From assembly GCA_945897075.1 (NCBI GenBank), contig CAMDEX010000023.1:1-37921 (forward strand): a stretch of DNA of 37,921 nucleotides, read 5' to 3'. Under the pieces are notes generated by a model. The model was not told the DNA's origin. It saw only the letters and a program-made list of their open reading frames with translations, and searched no databases. This stretch comes from Litorilinea aerophila (GTDB lineage Bacteria > Chloroflexota > Anaerolineae > Caldilineales > Caldilineaceae). Position numbers and translations under genes: made by a program. Shown here piece by piece: positions 1 to 8,292 of this stretch (positions are counted from its first letter, which is position 1; every line of letters begins with the position of its first letter).

Positions 1-4
1 AGCG

Positions 5-28
5 CCCCTACTATTGCCCCTACCATTG
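5..28. repeat. Two tandem copies of a 12-bp sequence
   Basis: CCCCTACTATTG is followed directly by CCCCTACCATTG, which differs at one base. The pair lies upstream of the first promoter. It may be the edge of a longer repeat to the left of the window; no function is evident. Confidence 0.4.
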
Positions 29-53
29 ACGGTTGACGCGATAGGAGGGTGGT

Positions 54-83
54 TTGGCTGTGGGGCGTTCTTTCCGCTACAAT
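54..83 (+). promoter_or_regulatory. Sigma70-like promoter for the glycan locus
   Basis: TTGGCT (54-59) and TACAAT (78-83) are separated by 18 bp, matching the consensus at 4 of 6 and 5 of 6 bases. Transcription would begin near 90, about 35 bases before the first glycosyltransferase start. The same TTGGC-N18-TAYAAT layout occurs at 14793-14822, which raises confidence in both. Confidence 0.5.
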
Positions 84-124
84 AGGGACTTGAGTTGCTG
101 TACGGCGCGAAAGGAAAGATGGCG

Positions 125-1456
125 ATGGCTTGCGAAGCGGTGGAGAACCCTCTGGCGACGGCGGAGGGGGAAGGCACAGACGAAAAGCGCAGCTTCCGGG
201 TCTTGATGATCGCCCCGACCAGCTTTTTTGCCGATTATGGCTGTCATGTGCGCATTCTGGAAGAAGCGCGCATCCTGCAAAAACTGGGCCATCGCGTCAC
301 AATTGTGACCTATCGCAACGGCCACGATGTGCCGGGGTTGGACATCCGGCGCACATTGCCGATCCCCTGGCGGCGGGATTACGAGGTTGGCTCGAGCCGT
401 CACAAGATCGCCTTTGACGCGCTGCTGGGCCTGAAGACGCTGGAGGTGCTGCTGCGGGAACGTTTCGATGTCATCCACGCCCATTTGCACGAGGGGGCGC
501 TGATCGGGCTGGTGTTGGGACGTCTGTTTGGTCTGCCAGTGGTTTTTGATTTTCAGGGCAGCCTGACCGGGGAGATGGTGGATCACAAGTTTCTGGGTGA
601 AACAAGCCGTTTCTTTGCGCCCCTGTTGCGTCTGGAAACGTGGATCAGCCGCTCCGCCCACGCGGTATTTACCAGCACATCCAACGCCGAGCGTCTGTTG
701 GTGGAGCGTTTTGGCTGCGATCCGGGGCGGGTGCAGACCCTGCCCGATTCGGTCAACGCCGATGTCTTTCGCCCGGCAGAAACATACCCGGCAGGTGAAT
801 TGGCTGAACTGCGTCGTGGGTTGGGCATCCCCGCCGACCGTCGCCTGATCGTCTATTTGGGTCTGCTGGCCGAGCATCAGGGGACCAGCCACCTGCTGCG
901 TGCGCTGCAATTGATTGTCCAACAGAGGCAGGATCTCCACCTGTTGTTGATGGGTTTTCCTGGTGTCCCTCTCTACCAGCAATTGGCCCACGAATTGGGC
1001 GTCGCCGATTTTGTCACCTTCACCGGGCGGATTCCGTATCCAGATGCGCCCAAATACCTGGCCCTGGGCGATGTGGCGGTGGCCCCCAAACTGAGTGCGA
1101 CCGAAGGCGCAGGCAAACTACTCAATTATATGGCGGTGGGTTTGCCAACAGTGGCTTTCGATACACCGGTGGCGCGCGAGTATTTGGGGCTGGACGGGGT
1201 GCTGGCGCGGCGGGGGGATGTGGGGAGTCTGGCCGAGGAACTGGCCCGTTGTCTCTACCCCGCTGAATTTTGCACGCCTGTGGCTGAGATGAAGCGACAA
1301 TTGCGTCAACGGGCATCCCGTCTGTTCAGATGGGAATTGGCGGGCCGACTCATTTTTTCAACATACGAGGCTGTCACGCGCCAGAGTGTGAGAGCCAATA
1401 GAGAGCGTGTGCAGAGTGAAGGCCGGGCGACATCGCCGCAAGCCCGGCACGGTTAG
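125..1456 (+). CDS. Glycosyltransferase family 4 (GT-B)
   Basis: This is a cytoplasmic retaining glycosyltransferase of the GT4 type that should add one sugar to the growing surface glycan. The N-terminal Rossmann half has the usual start (strand, Gly-rich turn near FFADYGCHVR, helix, then RVTIVTY). The C-terminal half carries the donor-binding segment EGAGKLLNYMAVGLPTVAFD, the GT4 counterpart of the E-x7-E region. The length, about 443 residues, is normal. TTG (95) and ATG (119) are also in frame. ATG at 125 is preferred because AAGGA at 111-115 is 9 bases from it but only 3 from 119. The gene follows a promoter at 54-83 and is first in a long same-strand run. Donor and acceptor cannot be read from the sequence. 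Confidence 0.85.
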   Translation: MACEAVENPLATAEGEGTDEKRSFRVLMIAPTSFFADYGCHVRILEEARILQKLGHRVTIVTYRNGHDVPGLDIRRTLPIPWRRDYEVGSSRHKIAFDALLGLKTLEVLLRERFDVIHAHLHEGALIGLVLGRLFGLPVVFDFQGSLTGEMVDHKFLGETSRFFAPLLRLETWISRSAHAVFTSTSNAERLLVERFGCDPGRVQTLPDSVNADVFRPAETYPAGELAELRRGLGIPADRRLIVYLGLLAEHQGTSHLLRALQLIVQQRQDLHLLLMGFPGVPLYQQLAHELGVADFVTFTGRIPYPDAPKYLALGDVAVAPKLSATEGAGKLLNYMAVGLPTVAFDTPVAREYLGLDGVLARRGDVGSLAEELARCLYPAEFCTPVAEMKRQLRQRASRLFRWELAGRLIFSTYEAVTRQSVRANRERVQSEGRATSPQARHG

Positions 1457-1483
1457 GTCTTGAAGACCAGAAAAGGTGAATCC

Positions 1484-2818
1484 ATGCTACATCCGCCAAA
1501 CAACCATCGTCCAAACTGGGCAGCCTATTTTCGTCTGTTGGGTAAATGCGTCGTCTACGGCGCAAGCGTTTTGCTGCTCGTTGCCTGCTCGACAGCACTG
1601 GCATCCATGCCAGCTCCCCAGGCGACAACCCAGCCGACGAAGAGCAGCGTTGTGACCCAAACAGTCCAATTGCCGCTCATTTCCTCCGGCCAGCAAGTCG
1701 CGCCCTCGCCAATCTTCTTACCGCTCGTTTCCAATCTACCCCAAATTGCCACCCGCCTGGGCTTTGGCATGACGAGCGGTTCGCTAAACGATTTCCCCGA
1801 GATCAATTCTCTTAAAGCGGGTTGGTATCTCAATTGGGGTGTAAACGCTGCCCCGGCGCAACCCAATGGCATGGAATATGCCCAGATGATCCGTATCCAT
1901 CAGGACTTGACCTGTCCTCTTGGTTCGGCCAACGCCCACAACCGGACGCTTTGCCCCTACGTCGTGCCCCACTCCTATACTTACCAGCCAAATGCAGCAA
2001 AAATCCAACAGGTGGCCCAGGCCCGTCCCGGCTCGTTGTGGATGATTGGCAACGAAATCGAGCGGCGCGATTGGTATGGCGGTGGACGCCAAGATGAAAT
2101 TCTGCCTGAACTTTACGCAGTGGCCTATCACGAACTGTACACACTGATCAAGACCGCGGACCCGCTTGCCAAGATTGCCATTGGTGGTGTGATTCAGGCT
2201 ACCCCGCTGCGCATAAAATATCTGGATCGTATTCTGGATCACTACCAGCTTACCTACGGCGTGGCGATGCCTGTGGATGTCTGGAATATCCACACTTTCA
2301 TCCTGCCGGAAAAGAGTGGTTCGTGGGGTGCGGATATTCCGGTCGGCTTCAGCGAGACGACAGGTGCCTATCTGTTTCATCTGGGAAGCAACGGTGAGGT
2401 CTTGCCTATTATGCCCGAACACATAGACGGGAATCTGATCGCGCAGCAGATTCGCGACTTTCGCCAATGGATGAAAGATCGGGGGGAACAGGAAAAACCG
2501 CTTATTATCAGCGAGTACAGCGTCCTGCTACCCAATTGGGTACTCGGTCTGCCCGGCGATGATTCCCAATCAATCATTGATTTTATGCTCTGGTCCTTTG
2601 ATCATTTCCTCACCGCCAAGGATTGCTCCCTCGGATATAGCGCCGACGAGTGCCGTCTTGTCCAGCGCTGGGTTTGGTACAGCCTGAACGATGTAACGGG
2701 CTTCAACGAACACCAGGCCTATTTCGATCCGGTGTCTAAAGCCATGACGGCCACAGGCCAGGCTGCGCGTCAATTTGTGCAGGATCGTATACAGGAATTG
2801 GCAAAACGGCCCTACTAA
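1484..2818 (+). CDS. Lipoprotein with clan GH-A-like glycoside hydrolase fold
   Basis: The N-terminus has a hydrophobic stretch ending in the lipobox LVAC with the lipidated cysteine near residue 35, so the protein should be membrane-anchored outside the cytoplasm. A Thr/Pro-rich linker containing IFLPLVSN follows. The rest resembles a TIM-barrel glycosidase: GNE with the putative acid/base Glu near residue 191, and ISEYS with the putative nucleophile Glu near 344. This arrangement is typical of clan GH-A, where Asn-Glu ends strand 4 and a Glu ends strand 7. The start at 1484 follows AGGTGA (1474-1479); an upstream TTG at 1460 is unlikely. The role may be trimming or remodelling of the exported glycan. 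Family and substrate are not identifiable from sequence alone. Confidence 0.7.
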   Translation: MLHPPNNHRPNWAAYFRLLGKCVVYGASVLLLVACSTALASMPAPQATTQPTKSSVVTQTVQLPLISSGQQVAPSPIFLPLVSNLPQIATRLGFGMTSGSLNDFPEINSLKAGWYLNWGVNAAPAQPNGMEYAQMIRIHQDLTCPLGSANAHNRTLCPYVVPHSYTYQPNAAKIQQVAQARPGSLWMIGNEIERRDWYGGGRQDEILPELYAVAYHELYTLIKTADPLAKIAIGGVIQATPLRIKYLDRILDHYQLTYGVAMPVDVWNIHTFILPEKSGSWGADIPVGFSETTGAYLFHLGSNGEVLPIMPEHIDGNLIAQQIRDFRQWMKDRGEQEKPLIISEYSVLLPNWVLGLPGDDSQSIIDFMLWSFDHFLTAKDCSLGYSADECRLVQRWVWYSLNDVTGFNEHQAYFDPVSKAMTATGQAARQFVQDRIQELAKRPY

Positions 2819-2832
2819 GAGGAGTAAGATTC

Positions 2833-3705
2833 TTGCAAAGCAATGTGTTTCCCCAGCCAGCGGTCTTGAGCCGCCGGTTGCGTGGGCGGATCTCTTTGTG
2901 GCAGCGGGTCGCGGAGTTGTACCGATTCCGCGATCTGCTCTACTATCTGGTGGTACGCGAATTAAAAGCCCGCTACAAAGGCAGTCTGCTCGGCTTTCTG
3001 TGGACACTGGTGAATCCATTGCTGATGATGCTAGTCTTTACAGCCGTCTTTACGATCATCACACCGAACGCGACCGTACCCCAATACCCCGTTTTCCTCC
3101 TGTGCGGTCTACTGCCCTGGAACTTTTTCAGTGCCGGTGTCATGACAAGTATCGGCAGTGTGGTCGGCAACGCCAATCTCGTCAAAAAAGTCTACTTCCC
3201 GCGCGAAGTTTTACCGATTGCCTCGGTTCTGGCCCAGTTGGTCAATTTTCTGTTGGCTTTGGTGGTTCTTTTTGCGCTGCTCTTTGTCTTCCAGGCCGAT
3301 ATTAGCCCCTACGTCTTTCTGTTGCCTCTCGTTATAGCGATTCAGACTATTTTTATCGTTGGACTGGCACTTTTATTGAGTGCCGTGAATGTCTATTATC
3401 GTGACACGATGATGATCATGGATGTCGTGATTTTGGCCTGGTTTTTCCTGACGCCCATCTTCTATCCCCTGAACATTCTGCCCCAAAGCTACGTAGCCTT
3501 TGGCGTTACCCTCAATATCCACCGGCTGATGTACATACTAAACCCGATGGCCTCCATCATCAATGCCTATCGCGATCTGCTTTATCTGGGGACGTACACG
3601 GAGATTGACTTCCTCCTGCGCACGGCGCTCACATCTCTGGGGGTGCTGCTCTTTGGCTACTGGCTTTTCACACGGGTCAGCGGCAACTTTGGCGAGGAGG
3701 TCTGA
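2833..3705 (+). CDS. wzm: ABC-2 polysaccharide export permease (Wzm type)
   Basis: This is the transmembrane half of an ABC-2 glycan exporter, which passes lipid-linked polysaccharide across the cytoplasmic membrane. The 290-residue length is typical. An amphipathic N-terminus (RFRDLLYYLVVRELKARYKG) leads into the first helix at LLGFLWTLVNPLLMMLV, and about six membrane segments follow. The start is TTG at 2833: AGAGGAG (2818-2824) sits 8 bases upstream and the next in-frame Met lies inside the first membrane segment. The stop codon overlaps the start of the ATPase gene (TGATG), so the two are probably translationally coupled. Confidence 0.93.
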   Translation: MQSNVFPQPAVLSRRLRGRISLWQRVAELYRFRDLLYYLVVRELKARYKGSLLGFLWTLVNPLLMMLVFTAVFTIITPNATVPQYPVFLLCGLLPWNFFSAGVMTSIGSVVGNANLVKKVYFPREVLPIASVLAQLVNFLLALVVLFALLFVFQADISPYVFLLPLVIAIQTIFIVGLALLLSAVNVYYRDTMMIMDVVILAWFFLTPIFYPLNILPQSYVAFGVTLNIHRLMYILNPMASIINAYRDLLYLGTYTEIDFLLRTALTSLGVLLFGYWLFTRVSGNFGEEV

Positions 3706-5051
3706 TGTTTACCTCTGCCAAGCGTACCGGCAGCGTCAGCGCCCCGGACCAGCCATTGCTGGATGTGCGCAGCGTCTCCAAGCGCTTTCGCCTGCACAAC
3801 GAACAGCAGCGCTCCTTTCAGGAGATGTTTGTCAACCTCTTCCGGCGCAAAGCGGGCAATCCAAGCAAAGAGTTCTGGGCGTTGCGCGATGTATCGTTTC
3901 AGGTGATGGCGGGCGAAAGCCTGGGCGTGATCGGACCCAACGGCTCCGGCAAGAGCACACTGCTCAAACTGCTGGCCGGGATTTTGGAGCCAACCAGCGG
4001 CGAAATTGTCGTCAATGGGCGCATCTCTGCCCTGCTGGAATTGGGCGCGGGTTTTCACCCGGACTTGAGCGGGCGGGAGAATATCTTTCTGAATGGCACG
4101 CTCTACGGGTTGAGCCGCCAGGAGATGCAGCGGCAGGTGGAGAGCATCATCGAATTTTCCGAACTGGGCGAATTTATTGACATGCCCATCAAGCACTATT
4201 CGTCTGGGATGTATGTGCGTCTGGGTTTTGCCGTCGCCATCCACACAGAACCGGACCTGCTGCTGGTGGACGAAGTGCTGGCTGTGGGGGACGCCAACTT
4301 CCAGCACAAATGTATGGACGCCATCCAACGCTACCGGCAGCGGGGCGGCACGCTTCTCCTCGTCTCCCACGATCTGGGATCTATCGAGTCTATCTGTGAC
4401 CGGGCCATCTGGTATGAACACGGCCAGGTGCAAGCGTTGGGCCACCCTACCGATGTGGTGATGCAATACCTGAACAATGTGGCTGCCAAAGAGGAGGCTG
4501 TGCGTTCAGCTGCGGGCAAGAGCCGCTCGGTGGACCAGTTGGCAGAAGGCCAACGCTGGGGCACGGGCCGGGTGCAGATCACCGATGTGAAGCTGTGCGA
4601 CGCCGACGGCGTGGAACGCTCCATCTTCGTGACCGGCGCGCCGATGCAGATTCATCTGCGCTACCGGGCCGATGAACGCATCCAAGACCCCATTTTTGGG
4701 ATTGCGCTGCACCACCACAACGGCACGTGGGTGGCTGGGCCAAATACTGATTTTGGCGATCTCTCCATTCCCTACGTGGAGGGCGAAGGCGAAGTCATCT
4801 ATCGCATACCCGCTCTCTCTCTCCTGGCCGGCGGCTACAGTATTTCAGCGGCAGCGGTCAACCGTTCCGATACGGAAATGTATGACTATCACGACCGGGC
4901 CTACCAATTTCGGGTGCATACGGGCAACACACGCGAGCGCTACGGCGTTGTAACGCTGGGCGGCCAGTGGAGCGTCCCTGCTATCACCACCCCTCGCAAC
5001 CATTTTCGGCAAGCCAGGAGCGCGCCGGTGGAGAAAGTCTTGCAGGTGTAA
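3705..5051 (+). CDS. wzt: ABC transporter ATPase with C-terminal glycan-recognition domain (Wzt type)
   Basis: This is the ATPase half of the exporter. Walker A (GPNGSGKST) is near residues 77-85, the signature is a degenerate SSGM near 166-169, Walker B (LLLVDEVLAVGD) has the catalytic Glu near 190, and the switch His (VSHD) is near 222. The protein is 448 residues, longer than a bare ATPase. The extra part (about 285-440) reads as a Wzt_C beta-sandwich (IFGIALHHHNG, YRIPALSLLAGGYSISAAA). In E. coli O8/O9a this domain binds the modified non-reducing end of the glycan before export. ATG at 3705 has GGCGAGGAGG just upstream. The next gene is a methyltransferase, consistent with recognition of a methyl cap. 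Confidence 0.95.
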   Translation: MFTSAKRTGSVSAPDQPLLDVRSVSKRFRLHNEQQRSFQEMFVNLFRRKAGNPSKEFWALRDVSFQVMAGESLGVIGPNGSGKSTLLKLLAGILEPTSGEIVVNGRISALLELGAGFHPDLSGRENIFLNGTLYGLSRQEMQRQVESIIEFSELGEFIDMPIKHYSSGMYVRLGFAVAIHTEPDLLLVDEVLAVGDANFQHKCMDAIQRYRQRGGTLLLVSHDLGSIESICDRAIWYEHGQVQALGHPTDVVMQYLNNVAAKEEAVRSAAGKSRSVDQLAEGQRWGTGRVQITDVKLCDADGVERSIFVTGAPMQIHLRYRADERIQDPIFGIALHHHNGTWVAGPNTDFGDLSIPYVEGEGEVIYRIPALSLLAGGYSISAAAVNRSDTEMYDYHDRAYQFRVHTGNTRERYGVVTLGGQWSVPAITTPRNHFRQARSAPVEKVLQV

Positions 5052-5054
5052 GTG

Positions 5055-6350
5055 ATGGAAACCCAATTCCCCGGCATGGATTACGACTTTTTGCGTTATA
5101 TGGGTGTCTTCCCGGAAAACCAGCGGCGCATCCAGAGCCACTATACGCCCTATTTCGAGCGTTGTCAGCGGGTGGTGGACCTGGCCTGCGGCGACGCGGA
5201 TTTTGTGGGTATGTTGGTGGAGCGGGGCATTGAAGTAATCGGCGTGGATTCTGACGACAAAGCCTTTGCGGCGGCAGCATCCAAGGGGCTGCCGGTGGTT
5301 CAGGCGGATGTCTTCGACTGGCTGGCTGCCCAACCGGACAACAGCTTTGATGGCGTCTTCAGCGCCCATTTGATCGAGCATCTGCCCTATCCGAAGGTAG
5401 TCGAACTGATCGAACAGTCCTACCGGATTCTGCAGCCGGGCGGGGTGATTCTGCTGGTGACGCCCAATGCCCGCTCGCTCTTCTCCCACCTGGAGATGTT
5501 CTACACCCACTTTGGCCACGTCACCTTTTATCATCCGCGCCTAGTCAGCTTCTTTTTGGATCGGGCGGGGTTTGTCAATCTGCACACCGACGAAAACCCC
5601 ATCACCGCGTCCCCTCTGCTCCCCGACCTGCGTCGGCTTTTGCAAGAACCCATGCCGCCTGCTATCGCTGGGCAGAACGCTTCATCCAGCGCCGAGGTAA
5701 CGCTGCCCAATTGGGTCTGGCCCACAGAGTCACCCACGCCTCTCCCTTCTTTGCCCCCGGCTGAGAAAGCGGACGAATTTGACCAAAAAGTCCAGATTCT
5801 TTATCGCAACGAAGTACCTCTACAGGGGCGAACGCCCTTTCATTACCTGAGCTATTGGGCGAAAAAGCTGTTGACCGGCTGGTTGGTGCGGCCATTGACC
5901 GATTCACTGGCTGAATCACTGGCTGAAAATGCCCAAGCGCAAGCCTGCAGTGCCCAGGCGCAGGTCAGCAGAATGCAGGAAGAGATGGCGGCGAACAACC
6001 GTCGCCTTGCGGAATTGTTCCGCCAAATGTTGGAGCAGCAGCAAGCCCTGGCCGAGGCGCGCCAGCAGATGGTAGGGGAACGGATCGATCTCTTGTGTCA
6101 ATCGCTCCAACAGCTACACGGACTGCTACAACAGGAGCAAACCATCCGCCACGATCAGGTATCACATCTGGAGAGTGCCGAACGGGAAATCCACCAGCAA
6201 TTGCGCGCTTTTGCGGCGGATATACAGCGGCTGAATGGCCCCTTTGAAGCATTTATATGGGCCTATAAGCCCGTAGAGGTGAACGAAGTAGAGGTGAACG
6301 AAGTAGAGGTGAACGAAATAAATTTGGAAACCAATGAGGAGCAGCCGTAG
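5055..6350 (+). CDS. SAM-dependent methyltransferase with coiled-coil tail, candidate chain terminator
   Basis: Residues 1-240 form a class I methyltransferase: motif I VVDLACGDADF with the acidic GVDSDD strand after it, then HLIEHLPYP and ILQPGGVILLVTPN. Residues about 285-400 are rich in Gln, Glu, Ala and Leu in heptad-like spacing (QEEMAANNRRLAELFRQML), a probable coiled coil. The C-terminus carries three exact VEVNE repeats. The gene directly follows wzt. In O8/O9a systems a methyl-adding terminator with a coiled coil sets chain length and the Wzt C-terminal domain reads the cap; this protein fits that role but lacks a kinase domain. The start is ATG 5055, preceded by AGGTG; GTG at 5052 also works. 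The target sugar is unknown. Confidence 0.8.
   Translation: METQFPGMDYDFLRYMGVFPENQRRIQSHYTPYFERCQRVVDLACGDADFVGMLVERGIEVIGVDSDDKAFAAAASKGLPVVQADVFDWLAAQPDNSFDGVFSAHLIEHLPYPKVVELIEQSYRILQPGGVILLVTPNARSLFSHLEMFYTHFGHVTFYHPRLVSFFLDRAGFVNLHTDENPITASPLLPDLRRLLQEPMPPAIAGQNASSSAEVTLPNWVWPTESPTPLPSLPPAEKADEFDQKVQILYRNEVPLQGRTPFHYLSYWAKKLLTGWLVRPLTDSLAESLAENAQAQACSAQAQVSRMQEEMAANNRRLAELFRQMLEQQQALAEARQQMVGERIDLLCQSLQQLHGLLQQEQTIRHDQVSHLESAEREIHQQLRAFAADIQRLNGPFEAFIWAYKPVEVNEVEVNEVEVNEINLETNEEQP
6273..6317 (+). repeat. Three perfect 15-bp tandem copies inside the methyltransferase gene
   Basis: GTAGAGGTGAACGAA occurs three times with no mismatch and encodes VEVNE three times just before the stop codon. 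The copy number is a multiple of codons, so slippage would lengthen or shorten the tail without a frameshift. Confidence 0.9.
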
Positions 6351-6353
6351 ACA

Positions 6354-8153
6354 ATGGAATGGCCGAAAGTCAGTGTCGTCGTATTGAATTATAACGGGAA
6401 ACAGCATCTGGCCGATTGTCTCAGCTCTTTGCTGGAATTGGACTATCCCACCGAGAAACTCGAACTCCTGCTGGTGGACAACGCCTCGGCAGACGATTCG
6501 GTTGCCTTTGTCCGCCAGAATTTTCCCCGGGTGCGGGTGGTGCAGAATCCGGACAATCTGGGCTTTGCCGCGGGCAACAACCGGGGCGCAGAGGCAGCTA
6601 CCGGCGAGTATGTCGCCCTCCTTAACAACGACACCCGCGTCGATCCCCAATGGGTGAAAGAGTTGGTGCGTCCCTGTCTGGAAGAAGAAGATGTGGTCTG
6701 TACCGCATCCAAAATGCTCTCTTGGGACGGCAAGATGGTTGATTTTGCCTGTTCCGCCATGAACTTTCACGCCTTCGCATTTCAACCAGACCACGGCCTC
6801 CCCGACACCTTTCACGAACGCATCCCGCTGCTTTTTGCCTGTGGCGGCGCGATGTTGATCAGACGGGATGTCTTTTTGGATGTGGGCGGGTTTGATGAGG
6901 ACTATTTTATCTATTTTGAGGATATGGACCTGGGCTGGCGTCTCTGGATCGAGGGATATCGCGTGCTCTTTTCTCCTGCCGCCGTTGTTTATCACCGGCT
7001 GCACGCCACGATGGACGCCTTCACCGGTTTTCGTAAGTGGGTTTTGTTTGAACGCAATGCCCTGATGACGCTGCTCAAAAACTATGCCGATGACGACTTG
7101 CACAAAATGCTCTCGGCATCTCTGCTGCTGATGTTCCGTCGCTCAGGCCGATTGATGCAGGAACACGGATGGGATGTGCGTCCTTACTATATCCGCAACT
7201 CGCAAGCAGCCGATCTGCATGAGAACGTAAGCCGTGCCGGGCTTTCTGTGCTGGTTGCAGCTAACGAGGTTATTGACCAATTGCCGCGTATCTTTGAGAA
7301 GCGGGCACAAATCCAGGCGCGGCGCAAACGTAGCGATAGCGAGGTCTTTCAGCACTTCGCATTGCCGCTCTTCGTTCACCCCATTCTGCACCGGGACGCC
7401 CAGGCCCACTACGACGTCGTACACTATCTGGGGGTCAGCCAACTCTTTCGGGATGTTCCCCGCCGCGTTCTGTTGGTCAGCCAACGCAACCAGAGCGCAT
7501 TGGGTTCTGTTGCCCCGCACAGCGGGATCGGCTTTTCGTCCATCGGCGACAGTCTGGCCGCGGCCGGGCACAGCGTCTTCTATGGATTCAAGGGCGACGA
7601 TGGCAGCGCATCCCCAGCCGCAGAAAACAGCCGTCAACGGGTCTATCAGTGGGGGCGGACTGGTTTGAACAGTCTGGTCAACAGTATCAATCCTGAACTA
7701 ATCATTGCCCTCGATTCAGAGGTGCTGGCCGAGCTGGGCAATTGTCCCGTTCCTCTGGTCTTTGTGCCGCTGGGCGATGATGATTTCCCCACGGCGCAGG
7801 CGAGGGGTGAACTCGTCGGGGAACGGAACAGCATCGATCTGCGCCTGGATAGCAGAGAAAATGTAGCCGATACAGGCCGGGTTGACGATACGCGACGGCT
7901 TCTACTCGATCCCAACGGGCTGGACGAGCTGGAGCAGTTTTGCCGGATGCCCCGTAAATTCCAGCGACAAGGATACGAATCCACCACACAGGAGGCGGGC
8001 GCTGGCGACAGTGCCTTTTCCGCGCCGCCGCCGCCCAAGTCTTTGCGTCAGTTGGCACAAGAGGCCGCTCTTCACTTCCGGCAAAGAGGAGCCAAAGGCT
8101 TTCTCTATGAGTTTTTCGGCTTTTTGCAGAAACAGGTCGAGCGGCGGCTTTAG
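6354..8153 (+). CDS. Glycosyltransferase family 2 with extra GT4-N-like domain
   Basis: Residues 1-260 are an inverting GT-A domain: VSVVVLNYNG at the start, metal-binding LLNNDT with Asp near 93, GGAMLIRRDVF, and the ED-x-D-x-x-W-R helix (FEDMDLGWR) near 189. This subtype is common among rhamnosyltransferases. Residues about 368-560 look like the N-terminal half of a GT4 enzyme (RRVLLVS, then GDSLAAAGHSVFYGF, then NPELIIALDSEVL) without its donor-binding half. The last 40 residues match the tail of the next gene's product (LRQLAQEAALHFRQRGAKG). ATG 6354 has GAGGAG at 6336-6341, a slightly long 12-base spacing. Donor and linkage are not known. Confidence 0.85.
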   Translation: MEWPKVSVVVLNYNGKQHLADCLSSLLELDYPTEKLELLLVDNASADDSVAFVRQNFPRVRVVQNPDNLGFAAGNNRGAEAATGEYVALLNNDTRVDPQWVKELVRPCLEEEDVVCTASKMLSWDGKMVDFACSAMNFHAFAFQPDHGLPDTFHERIPLLFACGGAMLIRRDVFLDVGGFDEDYFIYFEDMDLGWRLWIEGYRVLFSPAAVVYHRLHATMDAFTGFRKWVLFERNALMTLLKNYADDDLHKMLSASLLLMFRRSGRLMQEHGWDVRPYYIRNSQAADLHENVSRAGLSVLVAANEVIDQLPRIFEKRAQIQARRKRSDSEVFQHFALPLFVHPILHRDAQAHYDVVHYLGVSQLFRDVPRRVLLVSQRNQSALGSVAPHSGIGFSSIGDSLAAAGHSVFYGFKGDDGSASPAAENSRQRVYQWGRTGLNSLVNSINPELIIALDSEVLAELGNCPVPLVFVPLGDDDFPTAQARGELVGERNSIDLRLDSRENVADTGRVDDTRRLLLDPNGLDELEQFCRMPRKFQRQGYESTTQEAGAGDSAFSAPPPPKSLRQLAQEAALHFRQRGAKGFLYEFFGFLQKQVERRL

Positions 8154-8162
8154 TTCGATTGC

Positions 8163-8243
8163 CGCCCCACCCTAACCCTCCCCAGATTGGGGAGGGGACT
8201 GTAACGACTCCTCCCCCAATCTGGGGGAGGCTGGGTGGGGGTG
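8163..8243. repeat. MITE-like double palindrome between glycosyltransferase genes
   Basis: Two hairpins, CCCTCCCC-AGATT-GGGGAGGG (8176-8196) and CCTCCCCC-AATCT-GGGGGAGG (8210-8230), are also inverted copies of each other. The match extends outward (CCCCACCC at left, GGGTGGGG at right). It starts about 10 bases after a stop codon and has no U-tract. It looks like a dispersed non-coding palindrome and could stabilise or attenuate the mRNA. Confidence 0.8.
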
Positions 8244-8292
8244 AGCAGTTACTGATTTTGAACAATTTGACCAGCAATGCAACGAGAATAGA

